This document shows, piece after piece, positions 47,002 to 55,592 of a stretch of 64,000 bases of DNA. The notes under the pieces are model-generated. The model was not told the DNA's origin. It ran no database searches and saw only the letters and a list, made by a program, of their open reading frames with translations. Position 1 is the first letter of the stretch; every line of letters starts with the position of its first letter. The translations under genes were made by a program, and so were the position numbers. Source of the stretch: a virus. Location of the stretch: the IMG/VR virus record IMGVR_UViG_3300034284_002793, positions 1 to 64,000 of that record. The stretch is one strand, 5' to 3'.

Positions 47002-49316
47002 AATATATAACCACTCCACCATTTTTGATCATAATTTCTCAAATCTATCATAAATTGGTCCATTTGATCATTTAGCATTCTTAATCTATCAAATTTACTT
47101 GGCTCTTTGTACCAACCAATATTTGGATCACTCCAGTCTATTATTGGTACATTATTTATGCCAGAAACTGAAAGTGTTGGAAATTCCTCTATGGGACCTG
47201 AAACATAAAAATCATTGTTATTTTGACTTGTAATTGCAAAACTTCCACTTTCTGGATTCCCTAATATTTTTTTTGCCAATTCTAGCATTTTTTTATAATC
47301 TTTTATATTTTTCCCATCGCTATCTTTTGCAAAATTTCCGCTAGTATCTTTTAAAAAATTTTCACCAGTCATTCCTAAAAATTGCATTGGCAAGTCAGTA
47401 GAAAAATAATTTTGATGATTGTTAAAATCATCCACCCAATAATCTCTTCCAATAACTCCTCCATGCAAATTTCCATCGTATGGTGATGTTTTTCTCTGCG
47501 CAGCGCAAGCATATGGGTTTGGAAAATAATATCTTCCAGGAGTTAAATCATTTAACATCTCACCAAGTAGGCATTCTTTAAATTCATTATCTCCAGATTT
47601 AAAATATAAATTATATGGAGTTTTTATAGATTTTTTTTCTATTCTATCAATCCATAAAAATGGATAATATTTTTCAGATTCAGCTATGCCATCAAATAGG
47701 TTAAAATATTGGTCTACGTTCAATCTTCTTGAGCCATTGCCATTTAAAACAATATCGCCACTTTTCAATATTGTTTTACAAAAAACATTTTTTCTCATAA
47801 TGGTGAGAGGATTGGTATCTTCAAAGTATAACGCTGGCATGCCAAAACTATCAAATGATGTTATCGCTGGAGTTACCTCTGCTTTTAGAGGTTTTGGAAT
47901 ATCAACGTAAAGCCAATTATATTTAAATATATCTTTTCTTACGTTGTGATTGTAGTGTTTTACAGCGACATTTCTGATAAGATATCCAGCGTCATCCGCC
48001 CCACCATTAGTTCTAAATCCAAAAAATATAGAATCTTTTGCTTGACCACTAACTGTTCCGCTCGCTATTCCATCTTCTATATAAAATCCACTACTATTTG
48101 TTCGAGTGGCATATGCGAATTTTTCATCATTTTCAATATATATATAATCCTGACCTTCTATTTTGCCACCTAAATTTTTTGGATCTAGTTGTGATCCTAA
48201 TAAATATCCAGATGGAGGGTTATTTAAACCTCCGCGATTAAAAATTTGAGCAGTATAATAATCCACCTCCCCATCAATAAAAAGCCTGTCTTGTGCAAAA
48301 TGATCCCAAAGTATAGATTTTTTTTCTATATCGTCTTGACCCAATTGCTGCTTTATACTTTCAGTATATTCTATAAATTTACCAGGAAGCCTTTGTGGAA
48401 TACCATCGGAAGAATTAAAATCAAAAATTGAAGAAACGACCGAATATCTCATAAACCATGGGTCTATGCATGCCACAAGAATACAAAATATAATACATCC
48501 ACAATATGAGCATGTTGCAGTTTTGGATACTAGGTAGTTTTGCCAGCCTATCGTCGGCTCTGGACCTCGAACTATTGTCCCATTATAATCCGTCAAAAAT
48601 TTTTCTGATGGAAATAATTCATTTTTTGCAGCTTTATCTGTAAGCCAATATTGGTCAAGGGCATAAATAACTAAATTAAGGGCATGCTCTCCGTTTCCAA
48701 TACAGCTATGGCCTTTATAAGAACAAACATAGCATGGCTCTCCGCATCCGCCAATCCAAAAACTTATAGACAGTGGGGAGAGTATATACGGCCACCAACC
48801 ATACTCTCTCCATTTTACAACTTCTCCAGTTAGTTCGTTAATATTTTCACTAAGTATGTCCTGATAATAATCTTTGACTAATTTTGTATTTCGTCCAAGC
48901 GCTGTTTGATCAGGCTTTGTAACAATACTGTCGTTTTTAACTAAATTGTATCTCGAATATGTGCTAAGGCATTTTTGATCGACGGATGTAGGGCGCTGCC
49001 CTTCGCGTGTAAAATCGCTATAAACCCAATTTTGAAAATTTGTTACAAATCCAAATAGTGGGGGGTTATTTGTAGAATATTTTTCTAAATCAACGTATTT
49101 TGGATTTTGCCAATGCCATGGCACGCCATATTCTTCTTTTATGCTACCAAATTTTGATGCAAGATAGCTTATAGAGCGTGTTGCTCCTATAAAGTATGTG
49201 CCAGATTGGCATGACAAGTCTTTATTTTCATTTTCTTCCGTGCCTTGGCCGGTGCGAATAATTCTTAAATTTGCTAAATTTGGATAATTGCACTGATTTA
49301 AATAATAATTTGACAT
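46998..49316 (-). CDS. large virion-type protein, Cys-rich
   Basis: 772 aa, no signal peptide. The middle has GGCGEPCYVCSYKGHSC, then SKTATCSYCGCIIFCILVAC, two Cys-dense stretches, the second strongly hydrophobic. The rest is aromatic and beta-rich (PSGYLLGSQLDPKNLGG, YYFPNPYACAAQRK). The C-terminus is helical (SKFDRLRMLNDQMDQFM). I recognise no family; size and neighbours suggest a structural protein. A perfect inverted repeat (AGTCTA/TAGACT) lies across its start codon region. Confidence 0.65.
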   Translation of the reverse strand: MSNYYLNQCNYPNLANLRIIRTGQGTEENENKDLSCQSGTYFIGATRSISYLASKFGSIKEEYGVPWHWQNPKYVDLEKYSTNNPPLFGFVTNFQNWVYSDFTREGQRPTSVDQKCLSTYSRYNLVKNDSIVTKPDQTALGRNTKLVKDYYQDILSENINELTGEVVKWREYGWWPYILSPLSISFWIGGCGEPCYVCSYKGHSCIGNGEHALNLVIYALDQYWLTDKAAKNELFPSEKFLTDYNGTIVRGPEPTIGWQNYLVSKTATCSYCGCIIFCILVACIDPWFMRYSVVSSIFDFNSSDGIPQRLPGKFIEYTESIKQQLGQDDIEKKSILWDHFAQDRLFIDGEVDYYTAQIFNRGGLNNPPSGYLLGSQLDPKNLGGKIEGQDYIYIENDEKFAYATRTNSSGFYIEDGIASGTVSGQAKDSIFFGFRTNGGADDAGYLIRNVAVKHYNHNVRKDIFKYNWLYVDIPKPLKAEVTPAITSFDSFGMPALYFEDTNPLTIMRKNVFCKTILKSGDIVLNGNGSRRLNVDQYFNLFDGIAESEKYYPFLWIDRIEKKSIKTPYNLYFKSGDNEFKECLLGEMLNDLTPGRYYFPNPYACAAQRKTSPYDGNLHGGVIGRDYWVDDFNNHQNYFSTDLPMQFLGMTGENFLKDTSGNFAKDSDGKNIKDYKKMLELAKKILGNPESGSFAITSQNNNDFYVSGPIEEFPTLSVSGINNVPIIDWSDPNIGWYKEPSKFDRLRMLNDQMDQFMIDLRNYDQKWWSGYIF

Positions 49317-49344
49317 AGTCTAGTATATAGACTTTATTACATAT

Positions 49345-50391
49345 TTATATGTCAGATTCTATCATTTCTTTGATCAAGTCATCAAATGATATTTGCGGTA
49401 CCCATCCAAGTTCAGATTTTGCCATATTGGAATCGCCAAGCAATAAGTCTACTTCAGCTGGTCTATAAAAAGCAGGACTAATTTTTACAAGCGTATTTGA
49501 TTTTATGTTATTTTCTTGAGTAACAAAATTATCAATAACAAGCTTCTCATCTATGCCGTCACCCTCCCAATGATAGTATTTAATACCAGCATAGACAAAT
49601 GCTTTTTCAATAAATTCTTTAACTGTATGTGTTTTTCCAGAAGATAGTATATATTCTTTTGGTTCATTTTGATTTAGCATTATCCAAATGCCTTTTATAA
49701 AATCTTTAGCATGGCTCCAATCTCTTTTTGCGTAAATGTTTCCAAGCTCGAGCGGCTCAAAGACTTCTCCAGAAGTTATAGCTTTTTTAATTTTACCGAT
49801 ATGTTTTGTTATTTTTCTAGTAACGAATTCTTCACCGCGCCTTGGGCTTTCATGATTATATAATAATCCTTGTATCGCAAAAAGGTTATAACTTTCACGG
49901 TATACTTTTACAATATGTCTAGCGGCTGCTTTTGCGGCGCCGTATGGGCTTCTTGGCTTTAGGGGGTGTTTTTCATCTTGTGGGCTGTAATCAACATTGC
50001 CTAATTCTTCTGAGGATCCGGCATTATAAAATCTACATTTTGGGGCATGCTTTCTAATCGCCTCTAAGCATCTTATTACGCCTATTGAATCGATATCAAA
50101 TGTTTGTTCTGGAATTTGCCATGATGCGCCAACAAAGCTTTGAGCAGCTAAATTTATAAAATAATCTGGCACAATATCTCTGACAATATTATCTATTGAT
50201 TGAGAATCTGCAAGGTCTCCAGTTATTAGTTTGAATTTGTTATTGTTTAATAAATGTTTTATATTTTTATAATTATTTGTTGACGCTCTACGAACCATGC
50301 CATAAATTTCATAATCGGTATTTTCCAGCAAATATTCTGCCATATAAGACCCATCTTGTCCAGTCACCCCAGTAATTAAAACTTTTTTCAT
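49345..50391 (-). CDS. gmd: GDP-mannose 4,6-dehydratase
   Basis: 348 aa extended short-chain dehydrogenase. LITGVTGQDGSYMAEYLL (NADP site), NLAAQSFVGASWQIPEQTFD, NAGSSEELG (catalytic Ser/Glu), SPYGAAKAAARHIV (YxxxK), LYNHESPRRGEEFVTRKIT. These are diagnostic for Gmd, which converts GDP-mannose to GDP-4-keto-6-deoxymannose, precursor of fucose, rhamnose and related sugars. The first enzyme of the glycan island; no GDP-fucose synthase is seen nearby. Confidence 0.95.
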   Translation of the reverse strand: MKKVLITGVTGQDGSYMAEYLLENTDYEIYGMVRRASTNNYKNIKHLLNNNKFKLITGDLADSQSIDNIVRDIVPDYFINLAAQSFVGASWQIPEQTFDIDSIGVIRCLEAIRKHAPKCRFYNAGSSEELGNVDYSPQDEKHPLKPRSPYGAAKAAARHIVKVYRESYNLFAIQGLLYNHESPRRGEEFVTRKITKHIGKIKKAITSGEVFEPLELGNIYAKRDWSHAKDFIKGIWIMLNQNEPKEYILSSGKTHTVKEFIEKAFVYAGIKYYHWEGDGIDEKLVIDNFVTQENNIKSNTLVKISPAFYRPAEVDLLLGDSNMAKSELGWVPQISFDDLIKEMIESDI

Positions 50392-50406
50392 TGTTTGTTT
50401 ATATTG

Positions 50407-51057
50407 CTATTTAAGCGCATCAAATATAGATGAAAATGCGTGAAGATCCCAAAGATTTTGTAATTTCTCTACGACATCTGTATTATTGTTAATTTCGCGC
50501 CTAATATTTAAAATCATGTAATCAGTATCATGATGAATATTATAAATATCAAAATTATTTAATATAGATATTTTACTTAAAGAGACTAATGAGTATATGT
50601 ATTTTGCTTTTTTGAATTGCTCAATGTTACTTAAAATAAAATGTGGCGTAAATATACCAACATGCAAATCAATGTTTTTTGAAAAAAGTTCTTGAATTGA
50701 AAAAATAGATTTTAAGCATACATTTGATAAATCTGGAATAATAACTGAATCGATTTTTCCAGAAGCTAATAGTTTGGAAACATTTTTTTTATTAAAAATA
50801 TTCTCACCATATTCTTCAAATGCCGATGCTTGAATATCTGCCTTGATCAAGCTGTTGCTTGATACTAATGCACTGTTGTTATATTTTATTTTATTTGAAT
50901 ATAATTTTTTAAATAAATTAAAAATATCAGCTTGATTTAAAATATTATTGCCTGTATTGTCGCCAAAGTTAAAATAACAATACGCACAAATATTTTTATC
51001 TAAAATATTATTTTTAACGATATTTTGAGAATCGCAAAGATTACAAGCTTTACTCAT
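50407..51057 (-). CDS. degenerate C-methyltransferase-like protein with zinc motif
   Basis: 216 aa. The N-terminal CNLCDSQNIV ... NICAYCYFNFG is a two-CxxC zinc motif like that at the start of sugar C-methyltransferases. Near the C-terminus AKYIYSLVSLSKISILNNFD then IYNI recalls the 'hFsyfSl..L..ll...gf.i.dv' part of that family. The SAM-binding glycine motif is absent. Possibly a truncated paralogue or a non-catalytic partner of the 57156 protein. Confidence 0.55.
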   Translation of the reverse strand: MSKACNLCDSQNIVKNNILDKNICAYCYFNFGDNTGNNILNQADIFNLFKKLYSNKIKYNNSALVSSNSLIKADIQASAFEEYGENIFNKKNVSKLLASGKIDSVIIPDLSNVCLKSIFSIQELFSKNIDLHVGIFTPHFILSNIEQFKKAKYIYSLVSLSKISILNNFDIYNIHHDTDYMILNIRREINNNTDVVEKLQNLWDLHAFSSIFDALK

Positions 51058-51087
51058 ATATATAATTTTAAGTATATTATATATATG

Positions 51088-51492
51088 TTATTTTGCGCAA
51101 ATTTTCCAGTAAATATCTTCTGCCTCTGACATTGATTTATTTAAAATTTCTTGATAATCTTCAACATCTGCCACTTCTTTTTTTCCAGTAATTAAATTTA
51201 ATAAATCTACATTACTGTCATTTAATACTTCATTAATTTGCTTTAGCTGGTTCTGCATTATTTCATTAACGCTTTCTTTCCATGCTTTTATAAAAGCTTT
51301 TTCAAATTTTTCTCTGTCCTGCTCTAAATAAGAATCTGACTCTATAATTTTGTTCCATAAAAAGGATACTATTGATAGTAGTAAATTTTCTTTCATTCCA
51401 TTGAAAATTTTTTCTTTGTAATTGTCTTCAAATATATTTGATGTATTATTTTCCACTAGAACCAAACCCCCTTTCACCGCGATCAGACTCAT
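51088..51492 (-). CDS. hypothetical helical protein
   Basis: 134 aa if started at ATG 51492; this overlaps dUTPase by 47 nt. GTG 51456 or ATG 51396 would shorten the overlap. Mostly helical and acidic (NEIMQNQLKQINEVLNDSNV, QEILNKSMSEAEDIYWKI). No motif. It lies after dUTPase in the same unit; function unknown. Confidence 0.6.
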   Translation of the reverse strand: MSLIAVKGGLVLVENNTSNIFEDNYKEKIFNGMKENLLLSIVSFLWNKIIESDSYLEQDREKFEKAFIKAWKESVNEIMQNQLKQINEVLNDSNVDLLNLITGKKEVADVEDYQEILNKSMSEAEDIYWKICAK

Positions 51493-51865
51493 CTAGTGAA
51501 TCTACAAGTATCGGATCCCAGTTATAACATTTTTCAATAATTAATTGGGCAATTTTATCGCCAATATTGATTGTGTAATCATTTTCTCCAGAATTGTATA
51601 GAATAACTTTTATTTCGCCTCTATAGCCTGAATCAACAACCCCAGCGAAAACATCGAGTCCGTACTTATATGCCAGTCCAGATCTGGGGGCTACTCTGGC
51701 ATAATGCCCATCTGGAATTGAAATGGAAATCCCACAGCTTACAGCTTTCCAACTACGACCTTTTATTACATCTGGCTCAGATGAGTATAAATCAAGCCCA
51801 GCGTCAGATGGCGTGTTTCTAGTTGGTAATTTAGAATTTTTTGTTAAAAGTTTGACTTGTATCAT
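51446..51865 (-). CDS. dut: dUTPase
   Basis: 139 aa from ATG 51865 (MIQVKLLTKN), set by a promoter ending 6 nt upstream. All five trimeric dUTPase motifs: DAGLDLYSSE (1), ARVAPRSGLAYKYGLD (2), AGVVDSGYRGEIKVIL (3), GDKIAQLIIEK (4), RGERGFGSSGK (5). It hydrolyses dUTP to dUMP, keeps uracil out of DNA and supplies dTMP synthesis. Confidence 0.97.
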   Translation of the reverse strand: MIQVKLLTKNSKLPTRNTPSDAGLDLYSSEPDVIKGRSWKAVSCGISISIPDGHYARVAPRSGLAYKYGLDVFAGVVDSGYRGEIKVILYNSGENDYTINIGDKIAQLIIEKCYNWDPILVDSLDESDRGERGFGSSGK

Positions 51866-51871
51866 TAAACT

Positions 51872-51899
51872 ATTATAGTTCAATATATTACAAAGACAA
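51872..51899 (-). promoter_or_regulatory. sigma70-like promoter for dUTPase, leaderless geometry
   Basis: -35 TTGTCT (51894-51899), 16-nt spacer, -10 TATAAT (51872-51877), AGTTTA, then the ATG at 51865. Confidence 0.75.
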
Positions 51900-51901
51900 T
51901 A

Positions 51902-52315
51902 TTATATTTTTATAAGTTCTATGCCGAATTCTTTTGCTAGTTCTGTAGAAAAATCGTCACGCTCATAAGCTTCGTTATAATAAACTTCTTTTATTCCATA
52001 CATTGATATATTCTTTATACATTCAGAGCAGGGGCGTAGTGTGACTGCCATTAATTTAGCTTCATGTGGCTTAATGTAGCGCAAAGCAGCGGCTTCTGCG
52101 TGAGATACTCGACGACGCCTTTCGTCTCTATCGCTCCAATTAATCTCAACGCCTGGAGGCGCTCCATTGTAACCTATTGCAGCTACAGTATTATCATAGC
52201 GCAGAATACAGGCACCGACCTTCCTATAAGGATCTTCAGATCTAAGTGCGGCAGCTTTTGCAAGCTCCATGGCATATTCTGGCCAAGTTAATCGTTTATG
52301 CATCATATTTGACAA
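51902..52315 (-). CDS. dCMP deaminase
   Basis: 137 aa zinc deaminase. HKRLTWPEYAMELAKAAALR, GYNGAPPGVE (substrate site), VSHAEAAALRYI (HAE zinc and catalytic Glu) and LRPCSECIKNISMYGI (PCxxC zinc). It makes dUMP from dCMP, feeding thymidylate synthesis with the neighbouring dUTPase. The start overlaps the reductase gene by 13 nt. Confidence 0.93.
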   Translation of the reverse strand: MSNMMHKRLTWPEYAMELAKAAALRSEDPYRKVGACILRYDNTVAAIGYNGAPPGVEINWSDRDERRRRVSHAEAAALRYIKPHEAKLMAVTLRPCSECIKNISMYGIKEVYYNEAYERDDFSTELAKEFGIELIKI

Positions 52316-54627
52316 GCACCACCAGCACAGGCTTGGGCTCCAAGAGTAGCGGCCTCTACGTAGGTTTGGTCTTTTTCTATTACACTAGACCAATCGACTT
52401 CTCGATGTTCTCTTTGTATGTCGCACCATGTTTTCCACAATGTAACATGTTTTAAACAATGCGCTGTCCTGCGATCATCGCCATTAAAATATCTTTGAGA
52501 AAACTGCTTCGCTCTCCTTAACCAGTCTTTTTTCGCAAACCAATTGTCATATTCTACTTTTTTTCCATAGTATGAAATAATTTTTTCATTATGCTCTTTA
52601 AGAGTATACCCATTCTTATGTGGAAATACTGGCTCAATCATGCTTTCTGGAACTTGCTCTCCAATGCCAAGAAATGCATCGCATGCTTTCCATAAATTAC
52701 CATCAAAAGCAGCTAGTCCATCTACAGTTAATCCAGAAGCAAACACTGAAGCATTTCCATATTGCTCAACAATCTCTTCTGGGGTTAAAACAGTGCTGAA
52801 TGGAGCCTGTGGGTAGTCAAGATCGCCAGAGGATGGCAGCAATGATATGCCAGAAAAATATTCTTGATTATTAAAAATAAACTTTTCGACATCCTTCCAT
52901 TCATTTGGTTGAACAACTACTGTGCATGACACATTATGCCTAACATATGGTTTTACGCATAGTTCTTGATTTGTGCCATGTTCTACCCAGTTTCTTTGAG
53001 TAGACTTGATTTGATCTAAAAACTGAACTGCTGATGTGGCATTTTTTAAAATAGCGCCTCTTGGCACTTCGCACAAAAACGAAACAACCTCATCGGTTCC
53101 GTTGGCTGACCAAACGCTTGTTTCTACAGCAAGTGGGTTTTGTGACTTATAATGCTGTGCTGGAAATTCATTGCGATTGGCTTGAACTCTGCGAATATAT
53201 CGTTTTGCATGGTGTGGGTGTATTCCAGAGGCGGTTCCAAGCACACAACTGGTTGATCCGGCTGGCTTTACGCATGTTGTTCTTGCAGATTGATTAATAC
53301 CAATCATTGCGGAAATTTTTTTATTTGTTTTTTTAATTTCCTCCGCGCCTTTTCTTTGAATTTTTGAATCTAAAAGAATTTCAGGATTATCCATGAATCC
53401 AGTTATCGAACAGCCAAGAAGGGCCTCTCTTTCAACTATTTTTTTAGTAGTATCTGTTAAATAGTTAAAACGAGTATACCCTGCCTGCATTGTTCCCAAA
53501 ATGGCAGATGCTCGGCATGCTTCATAAAACTCATCTTCGCTTGTGCAAAATTTTCCATTAATTTCCGTTAGATTACAGACTTGTATGCCGCTCTTGCCAT
53601 TAAAGTTTGGAATCATTCCAATTTCAGCACATGGGTTATATACAACGTCTGTTCCATGTAGCCAAATAAATCCAGGCTCACCAAATTGACGCGTTGACTC
53701 CATGAGGCTATGAAACTCTTCTGAAGTTGTTTTGCCTTTAATAAGGACAGCAGAATTATTAGACCTTGCTCTTTGAGGATTTTCTATAAACCAATTGCCA
53801 GTTTTAGCAGCAGCCATTTCGCCATCATTTAGTGAAAATTGACAGATAGTAGCAGATCTGCGAACGCCCCCAGATAAAACTGCATCGCTGGCATGCATAA
53901 TAATATCATATGCATCTATTGGGCGCAGCTTCCCAGCAAATTCATCTGTTTTGAATTCTGCACTATTAATTCGTTTTTCAATCAATGTCCTAATTTTTTC
54001 TATTGCCTTTTCAAGGCCTTTATGTCCAGGTGCTTTAAATTGACCAGCTATTAAGGCGCCCTCTGGACGAATAAGGCTATAATCAAAATTTACTTTGTGA
54101 CCAGACATTTCTGGAAATTCGCTGTCTTTTTCAGCAAAATAGCTATTGACAATAACCCCAATCGCATCGGCCCAGCCCTCAATGGAATCTTCTACTTTCC
54201 ATTTTCTCCAAGCAGAACTATCTACGTGATGAAGTTTGGGCAATTTATCAATGTGTTCTTTTTGAACAGAAAATCCAAGACCAACACCACAAAGTAATAC
54301 ATACATCGATTCTTGGAATGATCTTGCCCTATCAATATAGGTAGAAGAACAGTTATAGATTTTAAATTCTTCTTTCTCAATCCATTTTCCGCCAAATTGT
54401 AAAGCCCTTTGTGAGCCAAGAACTCTTTTCTTTCTTACCATTCTTTTTGCAAATTCAAATTCCTCTTTAAATTCTGGATTTGATTCTAGAACATGAGCAT
54501 ACTTTCTAGCATGCATTCCAAATACGCGCTCTACAATTTCTGGCCATGTCTCTCTTCTTTGTTTTTCTGGAAGATAGTGTGAGTATTTTGCGTACAATGT
54601 GTATTCTGAAAGTGCTTTTAGGCTCAT
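52303..54627 (-). CDS. nrdJ: class II (adenosylcobalamin) ribonucleotide reductase
   Basis: 774 aa, the monomeric ribonucleoside-triphosphate reductase type. YNCSSTYIDRARSFQESMYV (first active-site Cys), SGGVRRSATICQFSLND, YNPCAEIGMIPNFNGKSGIQ then VCNLTEIN (radical-site region), and C-terminal CAGGACQI redox pair. It converts rNTPs to dNTPs with vitamin B12, so the host must supply cobalamin. No B12 riboswitch is seen in the 130-nt leader. Confidence 0.95.
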   Translation of the reverse strand: MSLKALSEYTLYAKYSHYLPEKQRRETWPEIVERVFGMHARKYAHVLESNPEFKEEFEFAKRMVRKKRVLGSQRALQFGGKWIEKEEFKIYNCSSTYIDRARSFQESMYVLLCGVGLGFSVQKEHIDKLPKLHHVDSSAWRKWKVEDSIEGWADAIGVIVNSYFAEKDSEFPEMSGHKVNFDYSLIRPEGALIAGQFKAPGHKGLEKAIEKIRTLIEKRINSAEFKTDEFAGKLRPIDAYDIIMHASDAVLSGGVRRSATICQFSLNDGEMAAAKTGNWFIENPQRARSNNSAVLIKGKTTSEEFHSLMESTRQFGEPGFIWLHGTDVVYNPCAEIGMIPNFNGKSGIQVCNLTEINGKFCTSEDEFYEACRASAILGTMQAGYTRFNYLTDTTKKIVEREALLGCSITGFMDNPEILLDSKIQRKGAEEIKKTNKKISAMIGINQSARTTCVKPAGSTSCVLGTASGIHPHHAKRYIRRVQANRNEFPAQHYKSQNPLAVETSVWSANGTDEVVSFLCEVPRGAILKNATSAVQFLDQIKSTQRNWVEHGTNQELCVKPYVRHNVSCTVVVQPNEWKDVEKFIFNNQEYFSGISLLPSSGDLDYPQAPFSTVLTPEEIVEQYGNASVFASGLTVDGLAAFDGNLWKACDAFLGIGEQVPESMIEPVFPHKNGYTLKEHNEKIISYYGKKVEYDNWFAKKDWLRRAKQFSQRYFNGDDRRTAHCLKHVTLWKTWCDIQREHREVDWSSVIEKDQTYVEAATLGAQACAGGACQI

Positions 54628-54653
54628 AGTATTAAAAATGATTTAAATTTTTT

Positions 54654-54676
54654 TGACGCGCTTGCGTCAGTTTTTT
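54654..54676 (+). terminator. hairpin with plus-strand T run
   Basis: TGACGC-GCTT-GCGTCA followed by GTTTTTT on the plus strand, 27 nt upstream of the reductase start. In the transcribed minus strand the hairpin lies in the leader, so it may act as a leader structure or as a stop for antisense transcription. Confidence 0.5.
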
Positions 54677-54705
54677 ATATTACGCTAATTTGTTTGGAAT
54701 GAAAA

Positions 54706-54733
54706 TTTTTTTTACGTGATGGCGTAAAAAAAA
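54706..54733 (-). terminator. terminator after the deoxysugar reductase gene
   Basis: TTTTTTTTACG-CCATCA-CGTAAAAAAAA on the minus strand: an 11-bp perfect hairpin with an A/T base. It lies between the 54759 gene and the reductase and is symmetric enough to work in both directions. Confidence 0.7.
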
Positions 54734-54758
54734 TGAAAACAAAAAAAAGTGGTGTATG

Positions 54759-55592
54759 TTATTTTATAGACATATCAAATATCATCTCTTCTATAGATAA
54801 TATTTTACCATTCCATAACTGGCTATTCATTGATTGATCTATCGTAGATAATGTTTTATTAACAGTAATGTCACAAAGGCTAGGAGTAATATCAATATTT
54901 TTTTTAAAATACTTTTTAAATAATTCGAGTAAATGATATTTGCTAGCTGTATCTTGCGGAACTATATGCTGAACATTATTGACTTGTATATTATTTGATA
55001 TTATATTTTCACATATTTTGGCAAATTGAAGTGTTGTAATTCCATTCCAAAAATGATTAATATATCCTTCAATTGGGATATCGGTATTTTGGTTGAGAAA
55101 CCAAGAAAGTAAATTTTTTGATGTATTTAGTTCCTCACCAATGATTGAGCATCTAAGATTGTAGACTTTCTCATTTTTGATTTCTCCAAGACTTTTAGTT
55201 TTTCCGTACACATCAACTGCATCATGCGATGATAGCTCTGAATAGTTGCCAGATTTTCCAGAAAATACCCCATCGGTAGTTATGTTAATAATTCTTTTTG
55301 CAAGATCTGATTGCAATATCTTCATGGGAAGTAGCGTGTTGATATTGACTGCTTCAGACAAAAGATCTGGAGTTTTTTCCTTTGTTCTTAATATACCAGC
55401 ACAATTAATTAAATAATCATAAGGCAAAAAGAAACTAAAGAGTTCATCGTAATGAATATAGAATATATTATCCTCTCGACAAATTCTCCTATTTCTAGTA
55501 AAAGCATATATTGTCCAGTTTTTATTTTTGGATAGATATTTTACAACCGTATGCCCCAGCATTCCTCCAGAACCAACTACCGCAATTTTCAT
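54759..55592 (-). CDS. RmlD-like nucleotide-sugar 4-reductase
   Basis: 277 aa. VVGSGGMLGHTVVKYLS (NADPH site), CAGILRTKEKTPD, NITTDGVFSGKSGNYSE and VYGKTKSLGEI (YxxxK) match the dTDP-4-dehydrorhamnose reductase family. Its partner upstream is a CapE/FnlA-type dehydratase, so the pair resembles CapE-CapF/FnlA-FnlB of UDP-N-acetylfucosamine synthesis. The CapF cupin domain is missing here. Product is therefore inferred, not certain. Confidence 0.85.
   Translation of the reverse strand: MKIAVVGSGGMLGHTVVKYLSKNKNWTIYAFTRNRRICREDNIFYIHYDELFSFFLPYDYLINCAGILRTKEKTPDLLSEAVNINTLLPMKILQSDLAKRIINITTDGVFSGKSGNYSELSSHDAVDVYGKTKSLGEIKNEKVYNLRCSIIGEELNTSKNLLSWFLNQNTDIPIEGYINHFWNGITTLQFAKICENIISNNIQVNNVQHIVPQDTASKYHLLELFKKYFKKNIDITPSLCDITVNKTLSTIDQSMNSQLWNGKILSIEEMIFDMSIK

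Noticed and set aside
49328-49345. TATAAATA-like sequence upstream of the 772-residue gene (T4 late promoter consensus)
   Set aside because: Single occurrence near a start; other units do not share it, and AT-rich sequence yields it by chance.
51866-51883. TTG start six codons upstream of the dUTPase ATG
   Set aside because: These codons coincide with the TATAAT -10 element, and the ATG at 51865 gives the standard N-terminus.
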